DNA from: an uncultured Myxococcales bacterium
GTDB lineage: Bacteria; Myxococcota_A; UBA9042; CAIXZC01
Assembly: GCA_903895725.1 (NCBI GenBank)
Contig: CAITUV010000039.1
Span: 1-64,000 of the forward strand
Length of the DNA stretch: 64,000 bases
Direction: 5' to 3'
Below the pieces are notes generated by a model, which ran no database searches, was not told the origin of the DNA, and was given only the letters and a program-made list of their open reading frames with translations. Below, piece by piece: positions 43,501 to 51,422 of this stretch. Numbering within the stretch: position 1 is the first letter of the stretch; each line of letters begins with the position of its first letter. Position numbers and translations under genes: made by a program.

Positions 43501-44055
43501 AACGCAGATCAGGCCGACGGCGACGGCGACGGGTTTGGGAATTCCTGCGACAACTGCCCGAACAAGAGCAACGTCGACCAGAAGGATACCGACAACGACG
43601 GGTATGGCGACGTGTGCGACAATTGCCCCACCGTGGCCAACCCCGACCAGAAGGACTCCAACGGCGATGGCAAGGGAGATGCCTGCTCGGGAGAATGCGG
43701 CAACAACGGCATTCTCATCAAGGTGGAGGGGCATGCCGACGTGTGCGCCCAGTGCGCACTGGGCGACTACAGCTGCCAGGCCAAGGCCGTTTGCGACCAG
43801 GTCACGGGCTACAACTGTGTCTGGCAGGACTACGACTGCTGCATGGGAACCAAGGGCTCCTGGTATCCGCCGGACGGTTCGAGCGGGAGCTCAGCTTTCA
43901 ACTTCGCCTATGCCTACGACATGTGCAGCGACATCGGCGGAGGGCCGGACTACGGCAACATCTGTGCGTGCACGCAAAGCCAGATGTCAAAATACGGGTT
44001 GGCTGCAAACCACACCTATTGCGGCGTCGGCCACTGGACCAGGCGCAAACCCTGA
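40516..44055 (+). CDS. giant lipoprotein with about 13 Dictyostelium-type repeats and thrombospondin type 3 repeats
   Basis: 1,179 residues. GGAGG lies seven bases before ATG 40516. The lipobox is LAIAC. An N-terminal cysteine-rich domain is followed by one MopE-like unit (CNGFDDDCDEETDEQTC). About thirteen repeats then follow, of the type CDDGNPCTxDxCD-x-x-x-GCxH plus CxDGxxCTxGDxCxxGxC. From about 905 to 1055 are six to seven thrombospondin type 3 units (DGDGLGDACDNCPNKSNADQ), which bind calcium. The last 120 residues form a cysteine-rich domain with CCMGTKGSW. It is likely a long calcium-stabilised fibre or adhesin on the surface. No catalytic site is seen. The DNA is highly repetitive, so assembly or length may vary. 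Confidence 0.85.
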   Translation: MRFPLSAVGVVSLPVILAIACSSSSGLVQVVDDAGTLPDKASSAEVSSDSAVPDAPTPEPDVSPDESAPELPDLVSCGSGACFLDPCADNSDCVSGLCVDHLGGRVCTQFCQEECPNGFICTQVAAGGADLVYACVSPHPRLCRPCTTDQDCVTGEGQETRCLTYPGEGSFCGSVCGGGKLCPQGFTCKDAMSVSGTVVQHCVSNSGTCPCTSTSVELALSTPCYVENEFGHCAGLRVCTVEGLTPCDALEPGPEECNGFDDDCDEETDEQTCNDSNPCTKDGCDPAQGCIHEKLVTGSCDDGDSCTVGDVCKDGLCQGQSVVCNDGNPCTDDVCDAQSGCSFPNNSMPCSDSDPCTFGDICEQGLCKAGVKIQCDDGNACTADSCDEKQGCQHEYLSLPCDDGNPCTVGDACMEGKCLPSKAMDCDDDNACTDDWCDPAAGCQHSANNAACNDGSLCTLGDQCEQGQCAGGVPANCDDKNPCTNDSCNPLVGCVHANSSAACDDNDPCTLIDTCAAGACVGTGAADCNDSNPCTSDFCDPMVGCSHNPNKNPCDDKSPCTTGDTCQFGACVGGPAPDCDDGNLCTDDICLAPQGCVHNANKLACDDLNQCTTDDHCSAGKCVSDQPVLCDDKNPCTKDTCLPGGGCKFENVTVACDDGNPCTLSDVCNAGGCVPGKPLVCNDGNPCTKDACVDGACSFVPADGACDDGNPCTTGDFCKSGACTGPAALSCDDVNVCTTDYCDPAAGGCVHMVNKAPCNDGNVCTTLDVCESGGCKGTGSLTCSDGNACTTDSCDPVKGCQFTAINGLACDDGNVCTTGDVCSKGTCTVTGFLGCDDSNTCTLDSCDPAKGCQHAAQQGACSDGNACTVNDSCVNGSCQAGPAADCNDGNVCTDDACSPQTGCAHTIQDGDQDGVANVCDNCPLAKNADQANGDADTLGNACDNCPAKTNQDQTEGDGDGLGDACDNCPNKSNADQKDTDVDGTGDVCDNCPGKANADQADGDGDGFGNSCDNCPNKSNVDQKDTDNDGYGDVCDNCPTVANPDQKDSNGDGKGDACSGECGNNGILIKVEGHADVCAQCALGDYSCQAKAVCDQVTGYNCVWQDYDCCMGTKGSWYPPDGSSGSSAFNFAYAYDMCSDIGGGPDYGNICACTQSQMSKYGLAANHTYCGVGHWTRRKP

Positions 44056-44088
44056 TCGCTGGGGATAGACCAAGGAGGAGGAGGAGAC

Positions 44089-45210
44089 ATGCTGCCGGAC
44101 GACAAGATCACGTGGGTGGATTTCGATTTGCTCGAGCGATTCATGACGGATGCATTCGCTGCGGTGGGGGTTCCGCGGGAGGAAGCCGCTGTCTGTGCCG
44201 ACGTGCTCATTCAGTCGGACAAGCGGGGGATCGACTCGCACGGCGTTGGGCGGTTCAAGTCGATCTATTATGATCGCCTGCGGGCAGGACAGCAGAGTCC
44301 CACGACGGACTTCGACGTGGTGAAGGAGGGGCCGACCACCGCCGTGGTCGACGGGCACGACGGCATGGGAATGGTCATTGCGCGCCGCTCCATGCAGATG
44401 GCCATGGACAAGGCCCGACAGTTTGGTCTGGGCATGGTGGTGGTCCGCAATTCGACGCATTACGGATTCTGCGGCTACTACACGCTCATGGCCTGCAATC
44501 ACGGGATGATCGGCATTACAGGGACGAATGCGCGCCCCTCGATTGCACCGACGTTCGGGGTCGAGAACATGCTCGGGACCAATCCCCTCGTGTTCGGCAT
44601 CCCCACGGACGAAGAATTCCCGTTCTGCCTGGACTGCGCCACGTCGGTGTCGCAGCGTGGGAAGATCGAGGTTTACGAGCGGGCCGGGAAGGATCTGCCC
44701 GTGGGCTGGGTCATCGACCAGTCCGGATCGTACCGGACGGACACTCCGCAGATTCTGAAGGACCTGGTCAAGGGAACGGCGGCGCTGGTGCCGCTGGGGG
44801 GGCTCGGCGAGGATACCGCAGGATACAAGGGATACGGCTATGCAACCGTGGTGGAGATCCTCTCTGCGGCGCTCCAGGACGGGGCCTTCCTCAAGGGGCT
44901 GCTCGGCTTCGACGAGCACGGGAAGAAGCAGCCGTATCGTCTCGGGCACTTCTTCCTCGCCATCGACGTCGAGGCTTTTCTGCCGCTTGCCCGTTTCAAG
45001 AAGATCTCGGGAGACATCTGCCGCGCCCTGCGGGCATCCCGAAAGGCCCCGGGGGCCGAGCGCATCTACACCGCGGGCGAGAAGGAGCACTTGACCTGGC
45101 TCGACCGGAAGGAGCGGGGGGCACCCGTGAACGACGAGCTTCAGAAGCAGCTCATCACGGTGCGCAACGAGTGCGGGTTGACGCAGTATCGGTTCCCGTT
45201 CGAGGGATAG
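44089..45210 (+). CDS. Ldh2-type malate/L-lactate/ureidoglycolate dehydrogenase family oxidoreductase
   Basis: 373 residues. GGAGGAGGAGG precedes ATG 44089. The family features are an N-terminal DSHG motif in RGIDSHGVGRFKSIY, NSTHYGFCGYYTLMA in the middle and a NMLGTNPLVFGIPT active-site segment. This family is an NAD(P)H-dependent 2-oxo/2-hydroxy acid dehydrogenase with a unique fold, unlike ordinary LDH. The substrate cannot be told from sequence. It starts 33 bases after the giant lipoprotein but has no functional link to it. It converges with the vWA gene, with three bases between the stops. Confidence 0.85.
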   Translation: MLPDDKITWVDFDLLERFMTDAFAAVGVPREEAAVCADVLIQSDKRGIDSHGVGRFKSIYYDRLRAGQQSPTTDFDVVKEGPTTAVVDGHDGMGMVIARRSMQMAMDKARQFGLGMVVVRNSTHYGFCGYYTLMACNHGMIGITGTNARPSIAPTFGVENMLGTNPLVFGIPTDEEFPFCLDCATSVSQRGKIEVYERAGKDLPVGWVIDQSGSYRTDTPQILKDLVKGTAALVPLGGLGEDTAGYKGYGYATVVEILSAALQDGAFLKGLLGFDEHGKKQPYRLGHFFLAIDVEAFLPLARFKKISGDICRALRASRKAPGAERIYTAGEKEHLTWLDRKERGAPVNDELQKQLITVRNECGLTQYRFPFEG

Positions 45211-45213
45211 CGG

Positions 45214-47178
45214 CTACTTGCGGGTGGAATCCAGGAGCTGGGTCTGCTTGACCAGCTTGACGAAGTCGGACCGGTAGCCCTCGGCATCCTCGCCGATTGC
45301 CTTCTTGGCCAGCGACAGCACGGAATCATAGCTGGCATCAGCCTTGAACTCCGAATCACGCAGCAGGAGACCGAACTGCGCCACGGCCGCAGAGAAGCGG
45401 AAGTCCTCGGAGGACTTCTCGAGCGCCACGCCGCGGTCGATGAGCGGGACTTCGATGAGCTTGCTCGTGTCGGAATCGGGCAGCTTGTAGCGGAGCTTGA
45501 TGGTCAGCAGCTCGTCGGACTCATCGGCCTCGGGGCTGAGCTTGGTCTTCTGGTACTTGAGTGCGCCGGAGCCTGGGATTTCTTCCTTGGAACCGGCAGG
45601 AATCACTTCATAGAGAGCGGTGACCGAGTGCCCGGCCCCCATTTCGCCGGCATCCTTCTTGTCGTCGTCGAAGTCCTCCTTGTTGAGCATGCGGTTCTCG
45701 TAGCCGATGAGCCGGTAGCCCTTGACCTTGGCGGGATTGAACTCGACCTGGATCTTCACGTCCTTGGCGATGGTGAAGAGGGTTCCGCCCATTTCGCTGA
45801 CGAGCACCTTCTTGGCCTCCAGGATGCTGTCGATGTAGCCGTAGTTGCCGTTGCCCTTGTCCGCGAGCTTCTCCATCTTGGAGTCCTTGTAGTTGCCCAT
45901 GCCGAAGCCCAGGATGGTGAGGAAGATCCCGTCATTGCGCCTCTCTTCGATCATGCGGACCAGCTCGCCGTCGCTCGAGGCACCGACGTTGAAGTCCCCG
46001 TCCGTGGCGAGGATGACGCGGTTGTTGCCCCCCTTCACGAAGTTCTCCATGGCGACTTTGTACGCGAGCTGGATGCCGGCACCACCGGCCGTAGAGCCTC
46101 CGGCCTGGAGCGAGTCCAGCGCGGCCAGGATCGTATCCTTGTCCCCACCAGAGGTGGACGGCAGCACCATGCCTGCGGCCCCGGCATACACCACGATGGC
46201 AACCCGGTCCTCCTTGCGGAGGTTCTGGACGAGCAGCTTGAAGGCCGCCTTGAGAAGCGGGAGCTTGTTGGGGTCTTCCATGGAGCCCGACACGTCGAGG
46301 AGGAACACGAGGTTCGTCGGCGGCAGCTTGCTCACGTCCATGCGCTTGCCCTGCAGCCCGACGTGGACCAGGCGGTGCGCCTCGTTCCACGGGCAGTCGG
46401 AAATCTCGGTCACGATGGAGAAGGGGGTGTTTCCGGTGGGGTCGGGGTAGTCATAGTCAAAGTAGTTGATCAGCTCCTCGATGCGCACTGCGTCTTTGGG
46501 AGGCATCTGGCTGCTGTTGATGAAACGCCGCATGTTGGCGTACGAGGCCGTGTCCACGTCGATGGAGAACGTCGACAGCGGGTTGTCGAGCGCGGCGAGG
46601 AAGGTGTTCTCGTAGATGCGGTCATACTCCTCGGTGTTGTGCTGGACGAAAGCCTCTCCCCCCATTCCGGTCTGCGCCGGAGGCCCCATGTAGCCTGGCA
46701 TCGGTTCCGCCGGGGCGGCGCACGGCATCGCCATGTCGGCAGTGGTGCGGGCCATGACCTCCTTCTTCGCCTTGGCCGGTGACGGCTTCTTCTCGGCGTC
46801 GAGCTTCTTTTCCTCCAGCTTGGCGTCCTTGATCACGGCGGGCGCCAGCCGGAAGTCCACGGTGGTCATCCCACCCTCCGTCACCTTGATGCCTGCTTTC
46901 TTCTGGGACACGTGTCCGGCTGCAGAGCAGGTGACCGAGTAGGTACCCGCCGGCACTCCGGAGATGGAGTATGCGCCGTTGGCCGCGCTGATTCCCGACT
47001 GCCCCTTGCCGTCCACGCTGACCGTTGCGCCGGATATCGCTGCGCCCGAGGAGTCGGTCACCTTGCCCGAAATCCGGCCGCCCGCCGCGGCTCCTGCAGA
47101 GGCCATTCCACTGCTGGCCAGCGCCAGGGCCAACACCGCCAGAATGAGAACCTTCAACCATCCGTTCAACCGTTTCAT
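45214..47178 (-). CDS. von Willebrand factor A protein with carboxypeptidase-regulatory-like domain
   Basis: 654 residues. GGAGGGAG lies just before ATG 47178. A signal peptide is followed by a beta-sandwich carboxypeptidase-regulatory domain (GGRISGKVTDSSGAAISGATV; about 30-110) and a Lys/Ala linker. A YfbK-type N-terminal segment has YENTFLAALDNPLSTFSIDVDTASYANMRRFIN. The vWA domain (about 325-500) has the MIDAS motif DVSGSM and continues with GGSTAGGAGIQLAY and ATDGDFNVG. The metal site is intact, so it can bind a ligand through Mg or Mn. The last 150 residues match the family C-terminal domain. It sits in the periplasm or at the surface. Function unknown. Confidence 0.85.
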   Translation of the reverse strand: MKRLNGWLKVLILAVLALALASSGMASAGAAAGGRISGKVTDSSGAAISGATVSVDGKGQSGISAANGAYSISGVPAGTYSVTCSAAGHVSQKKAGIKVTEGGMTTVDFRLAPAVIKDAKLEEKKLDAEKKPSPAKAKKEVMARTTADMAMPCAAPAEPMPGYMGPPAQTGMGGEAFVQHNTEEYDRIYENTFLAALDNPLSTFSIDVDTASYANMRRFINSSQMPPKDAVRIEELINYFDYDYPDPTGNTPFSIVTEISDCPWNEAHRLVHVGLQGKRMDVSKLPPTNLVFLLDVSGSMEDPNKLPLLKAAFKLLVQNLRKEDRVAIVVYAGAAGMVLPSTSGGDKDTILAALDSLQAGGSTAGGAGIQLAYKVAMENFVKGGNNRVILATDGDFNVGASSDGELVRMIEERRNDGIFLTILGFGMGNYKDSKMEKLADKGNGNYGYIDSILEAKKVLVSEMGGTLFTIAKDVKIQVEFNPAKVKGYRLIGYENRMLNKEDFDDDKKDAGEMGAGHSVTALYEVIPAGSKEEIPGSGALKYQKTKLSPEADESDELLTIKLRYKLPDSDTSKLIEVPLIDRGVALEKSSEDFRFSAAVAQFGLLLRDSEFKADASYDSVLSLAKKAIGEDAEGYRSDFVKLVKQTQLLDSTRK

Positions 47179-47313
47179 GACACTCCCTCCTTGCTGGTTT
47201 GCCCGTCTCGAATGCTCGATGACGGGCCGCCTTGTACGAGCTCCATTCAGGGCGGTTCTACGGTCGGACGATTTCTCCGGGAGCACCCGATTCGCTGCTC
47301 CGTGCCCACTGCT

Positions 47314-47335
47314 TTGCCGCTTCCGGAAGCGGCAA
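47314..47335. promoter_or_regulatory. perfect 22-bp palindrome in the divergent region
   Basis: Two 11-base arms (TTGCCGCTTCC and its reverse complement) with no spacer, between the vWA gene and the flavin reductase gene. It lies about 25-45 bases downstream of the predicted minus-strand transcription start, so it could be an operator or a leader hairpin. Confidence 0.6.
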
Positions 47336-47366
47336 TTGGTCCTTTACTTGAGCGCCCTCGCGTGCG

Positions 47367-47395
47367 AGTGTAGCCCATGCTGGAAGGGGGGACAA
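47367..47395 (-). promoter_or_regulatory. sigma70-like promoter for the vWA gene
   Basis: Minus strand TTGTCC (47395-47390) and TACACT (47372-47367), 17 bases apart. The transcript would have a leader of about 180 bases containing the palindrome. Confidence 0.5.
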
Positions 47396-47397
47396 TC

Positions 47398-49407
47398 ATG
47401 GATGCCACGGACCTTCTCTTTTCCCCGATTCGAGTCAACGGTGTGACTCTGCGCAACCGAATCGTCATGCCCGCTTTCGGGCTCAAATACTGCGGCATCG
47501 ACCGAAAGCCCAGCGAGCGATTGGCCGCATTCTACGAGGCCCGTGCAAAGGGTGGATGCGGGCTCATCGTCATCGGAGGAGTGGGGATCGACCTGGTGGG
47601 GAGCGGGTTGATGGTACCCTCTATCGAGAGCGATGACTTCATCACCCCCTGGAAGTCGCTCATCGAACGGGTCCACACGCACGGGGCAGCCCTGTTCCTG
47701 CAACTGTTCCACGCTGGCAGGTATCAGCACTCGATGTTGGCCAAGGGGCAGCAGTCGGTCGCCCCTTCTGCCGTAGCGTCCCGCTACACCGGTGAAACCC
47801 CGCGAGAGTTGCTCGAGTCCGAGATTCTGGACATCGAGGAGAAGTTTGCTCAGGCGGCTCGAAGGGCCCGAGAGGCAGGAGCGGACGGAGTCGAGCTCAT
47901 TGCCTCGGCTGGCTACCTCATCTGCCAGTTCCTGTCCCCGCTCACCAATCACCGAACTGACCGGTATGGTGGTGACTTCGAGAACCGCTGCCGTTTCGGT
48001 GTGGAGGTCATCACCAGGGTGCGCCAGGCCGTGGGACCTCAGTTCCCCATCTCGGTGCGCATTTCGGGCAACGAGTTCATGCCCGAAGGGAACGGCAGCA
48101 GGGAGATCATCGAGGTCTGTCGAACCTTCGAAGCGGCCGGTGCCGACATGTTCAACGTCACGGGCGGCTGGCACGAAACTCGGGTCCCTCAGCTTCCATC
48201 CATGGTTCCGCCGGGTGCGTTTTCCTACCTGGCTCGGAGAATCAAGGCCGGAGTCCGTGTGCCCGTCGTGGCTTCGAACCGCATCGTGACGCCGGAGCAG
48301 GCGGCCTCCATGTTGGACGAAGGGAGCTGCGACTTGGTCAGCGTCGGCCGGGCACAGATTGCGGATCCCGAATGGGCCGCCAAGGCCATGGAATCACGCG
48401 GAAATCAGATCCGTCCGTGCGTCGGCTGTCTCCAGGGATGCCTCGACAGGCTCTTCGTGATGCAGCCGGTCCAATGCCTGTGCAACCCCATGGCCGGCTT
48501 CGAGGGAAGCCGCCGCAACCAGCCGGCAGAGGTCCGGAAGCGAGTGGCCGTGGTCGGTGCAGGACCTGCCGGAATGGAGGCCGCACTGACCGCTCATCGT
48601 CGAGGTCACGACGTGCTCCTCATGGAGCGGGATTTGGAGGTGGGTGGCCAGCTTCCGCTGGTTGCCGCGCCACCTGGGCGGGAGGACTTCCGGCGGCTGC
48701 TGGACTACTATCGCGGTGCCCTAGCCCGGGAGGGAGTCGCCGTGCGCCTGGGTAGTGCGGCCACCCCGGATGCCATTCGTGATTTCGGAGCGCAGACCGT
48801 GATTCTGGCCACCGGTGCGCGCCCGATTCGGCCGGCCATCCCCGGCATCGATCTTCCCCACGTGCTGGATGCCTGGGAGGTTCTACTCGGCCAGCGGGTG
48901 AACGGACGGCGCGTCGTCGTTCTGGGTGGCGGGGCTGTGGGCATCGAAGTGGCTCTGCACCTGGCCGCGCGTGGAACTATCGACGGAGAAACGCTCAAGT
49001 TCCTCTTCCGCCACGATGCGGAGTCGGTCGAGGTGCTCAAGGAGCTCATTCTTCGAGGCTCCCTCGACGTGTCCGTGGTCGAGATGCGAAAGAAGATTGG
49101 AGAGGACGTGGGCCATACGACCCGCTGGGTCTTCCTCAAGGAGCTGGAGCAACATGGCGTTTTGCAGCTTCCCGCCACCCGAGTGACCGCAATCACAGCG
49201 GAAGCCGTTGAGTGCGAGAAGCAGGGAGAAAAGGTCCTGCTCCCCGCAGATACCGTCGTGTGCGCGTTGGGAGCCCGCTCGGTCAACGAGCTGGCCGAGC
49301 CGCTCAAGACGGCAGGCTTTGAGGTTCGCGTCATCGGGGACGCTGTCAAACCGAGGAACATCATGGAGGCGGTCCACGAGGGCTTCCTGGCCGGGGCCGC
49401 CGTGTGA
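47398..49407 (+). CDS. old yellow enzyme / 2,4-dienoyl-CoA reductase-like flavoprotein with [4Fe-4S] cluster
   Basis: 669 residues from ATG 47398 after AAGGGGGG. Residues 1 to about 340 form an OYE FMN barrel (LFSPIRVNGVTLRNRIVMPAFG, HAGRYQ, YLICQFLSPLTNHRTDRYGG). The cysteines CVGCLQGC and a later CLCNP are placed as in the iron-sulfur site of FadH-type reductases. The remaining half is an FAD/NAD(P) domain with VAVVGAGPAGMEAALTAHRRG and VVVLGGGAVGIEVALHLA. The enzyme would reduce an unsaturated acyl-CoA or another enone. Its normal substrate is unknown. It is divergent from the vWA gene. Confidence 0.85.
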   Translation: MDATDLLFSPIRVNGVTLRNRIVMPAFGLKYCGIDRKPSERLAAFYEARAKGGCGLIVIGGVGIDLVGSGLMVPSIESDDFITPWKSLIERVHTHGAALFLQLFHAGRYQHSMLAKGQQSVAPSAVASRYTGETPRELLESEILDIEEKFAQAARRAREAGADGVELIASAGYLICQFLSPLTNHRTDRYGGDFENRCRFGVEVITRVRQAVGPQFPISVRISGNEFMPEGNGSREIIEVCRTFEAAGADMFNVTGGWHETRVPQLPSMVPPGAFSYLARRIKAGVRVPVVASNRIVTPEQAASMLDEGSCDLVSVGRAQIADPEWAAKAMESRGNQIRPCVGCLQGCLDRLFVMQPVQCLCNPMAGFEGSRRNQPAEVRKRVAVVGAGPAGMEAALTAHRRGHDVLLMERDLEVGGQLPLVAAPPGREDFRRLLDYYRGALAREGVAVRLGSAATPDAIRDFGAQTVILATGARPIRPAIPGIDLPHVLDAWEVLLGQRVNGRRVVVLGGGAVGIEVALHLAARGTIDGETLKFLFRHDAESVEVLKELILRGSLDVSVVEMRKKIGEDVGHTTRWVFLKELEQHGVLQLPATRVTAITAEAVECEKQGEKVLLPADTVVCALGARSVNELAEPLKTAGFEVRVIGDAVKPRNIMEAVHEGFLAGAAV

Positions 49408-49539
49408 CGGTTTGCGGACATTGTGCACGGGTTCGGGGCGGGGAGTAACTCAGGTGAATAGCGGTGCCTGGCCGCTCGTTGATTGGCGCCCTGATTCTGA
49501 TCGGACGCTTTGGGCCTGGCAGAACCAAGGAGGCTTTGC

Positions 49540-51192
49540 ATGAAACATGGAGCGAAGAAGTGGATGCTTGCTGGCGTTCTGGCTCTCGTGAGCGCGGCAG
49601 GAGCCGCATGCGGACCGACCTATGTGGTCTACCAGGATCCGGTGCCGGTGGTGGTCCAGCAGGAAGTCATCTACGTGGACGAAGGTGTGGTGGCGTGCCC
49701 TGACGGCACCTACTTCGACGGAACCTACTGTGTTGCCTGGACAGACGACGTCGTCATGGAATGCCCCCCCGGAACACTGTTCGTCCACGGCAAGTGCGTT
49801 CAGCACGAGCAGGTCGTCGTGCGATGCCCCAACGGGAGCTGGTTCGACGGTCAGGCCTGTGTCCTGGCTGCGGACCGGTGCCCTGGCAAGAGCTACTGGG
49901 ATGGCGAGCGATGCGTCCTCCCCGGCGTCACCTGCCCGAAGGGAAGGCTCTGGAACGGCCACGCATGCGTCGCAGGCGTGCAGGAGTGCGAGGCCGGCTG
50001 GGTGTGGAACGGAAAGCGGTGCGTGCGCCCCTCCAGCTACTGCCCTCCCGGATATGCGTGGAATGGGGCGACATGCCTGCCCCCTCCGGATCGCTGTCCC
50101 GGCGACACGTTGTGGAACGGCCGTCGATGCGTGAAGGTCGAAACCCCTGTCGATTGTCCCGACGGGAGCGTGTGGAACGGCCTGGACTGCGTCGCCCGCG
50201 GGCAGAAAGACCCATGCCCGCCCGGGGCCGTGTGGGACGGCAAGCGGTGCCTCGCCGTGCAGGAGAAGCCCGAGTGCCCGAACGGAACCGAATGGAACGG
50301 GCAGCGGTGCGTGAAGGTGGCAGGGCGGCCGGTGACCGTCGAGTGCCCGGGCGGCTGGACGTGGGACGGGAAGCGCTGCGTGCAGGCCGGTGCCCCGGCG
50401 GCCCAGTGCCCCGATGGCACGGTGCTGGAGAACGGGCGATGCGTCAAGGTGGAGGGGCGTCCGGGCACTAACGTGGAATGCCCCGAGGGGTCCACGTGGG
50501 ATGGCAAGCGGTGCGTCAAAGGAGCCGCCCCGGTTGAGCCGGCAGTCCAGTGTCCCGAGGGATCGACCTGGGATGGCAAGCGGTGCGTCAAGGGAGCCGC
50601 CCCGGTTGAGCCGGCAGTCCAGTGTCCCGAGGGATCGACCTGGGATGGCAAGCGGTGCGTCGCAAACAAGACGGATGCCGGGGGCTGTCCGGCTGGCACC
50701 GTGTTCGAGCGCGGGAAGTGCGTGAAGGTTGGTGGAGAAGTGCGCCCGGACTGCCCGGACGGCTCTGCCTGGGATGGCAAGCGGTGTGCGAAGAAGGCCG
50801 AGCCGGTGGTGCAGTGCCCGGAGGGAGCGCACTGGGACGGCAAGCGGTGCGTGAAGAAGGCTGAGGTGGTGGAGCCGGCGGCGCAATGCCCGGACGGTTC
50901 GGTCTGGGACGGCAAGCGATGCGTGAAGACTGCTCAGCCGATGGTCCAGTGCCCTGAGGGGTCGAAGTGGGATGGGAAGCGCTGCGTGAAGGAGAAGGGG
51001 GAACGCAAGGAGAAGTGCCCTGCGGGTTACAAGTTGGAGCGCGGTGAGTGCGTGAGCGTCAAGGCTACCATGCCCGACTGTCCGGACGGGACGGTTCGCA
51101 AAGGCAATCGGTGCGTGAAGGAGAAGGCCAGTTGCCCCCGCGGTCAAATCTGGGTCGAAGGACGGGGCTGTGTGAACAAGAAGAACCATTAG
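49540..51192 (+). CDS. lipoprotein with 24 CPxGxxWDGKRCV repeats
   Basis: 550 residues. AAGGAGG lies seven bases before ATG 49540. The lipobox is GAAC (about residue 25). About 24 tandem units of roughly 20-25 residues follow, each with two cysteines and the core CP-x-G-x-x-W-(D/N)-G-K-R-C-V. They differ in the variable spacers. One 72-bp unit is duplicated almost perfectly around 50521-50663. The units would form two-cysteine loops in a rod. No homologue with a known function is recognised. It is a single gene with about 130 bases of leader region and no palindrome seen. Confidence 0.8.
   Translation: MKHGAKKWMLAGVLALVSAAGAACGPTYVVYQDPVPVVVQQEVIYVDEGVVACPDGTYFDGTYCVAWTDDVVMECPPGTLFVHGKCVQHEQVVVRCPNGSWFDGQACVLAADRCPGKSYWDGERCVLPGVTCPKGRLWNGHACVAGVQECEAGWVWNGKRCVRPSSYCPPGYAWNGATCLPPPDRCPGDTLWNGRRCVKVETPVDCPDGSVWNGLDCVARGQKDPCPPGAVWDGKRCLAVQEKPECPNGTEWNGQRCVKVAGRPVTVECPGGWTWDGKRCVQAGAPAAQCPDGTVLENGRCVKVEGRPGTNVECPEGSTWDGKRCVKGAAPVEPAVQCPEGSTWDGKRCVKGAAPVEPAVQCPEGSTWDGKRCVANKTDAGGCPAGTVFERGKCVKVGGEVRPDCPDGSAWDGKRCAKKAEPVVQCPEGAHWDGKRCVKKAEVVEPAAQCPDGSVWDGKRCVKTAQPMVQCPEGSKWDGKRCVKEKGERKEKCPAGYKLERGECVSVKATMPDCPDGTVRKGNRCVKEKASCPRGQIWVEGRGCVNKKNH
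50503..50663 (+). repeat. 72-bp tandem duplication inside the WDGKRCV gene
   Basis: Two adjacent 72-base units (24 codons) are almost identical, from about 50521 and 50593, with a third partial match before them. The change is in frame, so the protein gains one 24-residue unit per copy. Confidence 0.8.
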
Positions 51193-51295
51193 CCCCCGGG
51201 GATTCTCCTCACGCTTGACTTCCGCCCAGCCAGACCCCAGATTTGGACTTGGACGAGGCGGACTTCGAGCCGCCCCTGCATGGAGGGAAGGAACG

Positions 51296-51364
51296 ATGAA
51301 GCACTACATGCTTCGGCCCGTAGCGCATTGCTCCGAGGGCTGCAGTCCCGTGTCCCGGGCATGA
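51296..51364 (+). CDS. possible 22-residue small ORF
   Basis: ATG 51296 is preceded by GGAGGGAAGGAACG, a better ribosome site than many large genes here have. The frame encodes 22 residues starting MKHYMLRPVAHC and ends at TGA 51362. A small inverted repeat GAAGCA/TGCTTC covers 51298-51314. Twenty-seven bases after the stop comes a terminator-like hairpin. It could be a small protein, or the open frame of a small RNA. No family is known. Confidence 0.35.
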   Translation: MKHYMLRPVAHCSEGCSPVSRA

Positions 51365-51390
51365 CGCAAAACTGCCCGTTGGAACGAGAG

Positions 51391-51414
51391 GCCCTGTCCG
51401 CCAACGGACGGGGC
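51391..51414. terminator. hairpin between convergent genes
   Basis: GCCCTGTCCG-CCAA-CGGACGGGGC, nine of ten pairs plus one G-T, followed on the plus strand by TTCGTCGTTT. It lies before the stop of the pseudouridine synthase gene read from the other strand. It probably stops transcription from both sides. The region 51193-51295 shows nothing else. Confidence 0.6.
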
Positions 51415-51422
51415 TTCGTCGT

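Noticed and set aside
49450..51189. A 579-codon minus-strand frame across the WDGKRCV gene
   Set aside because: Shadow of the tandem repeat on the other strand.
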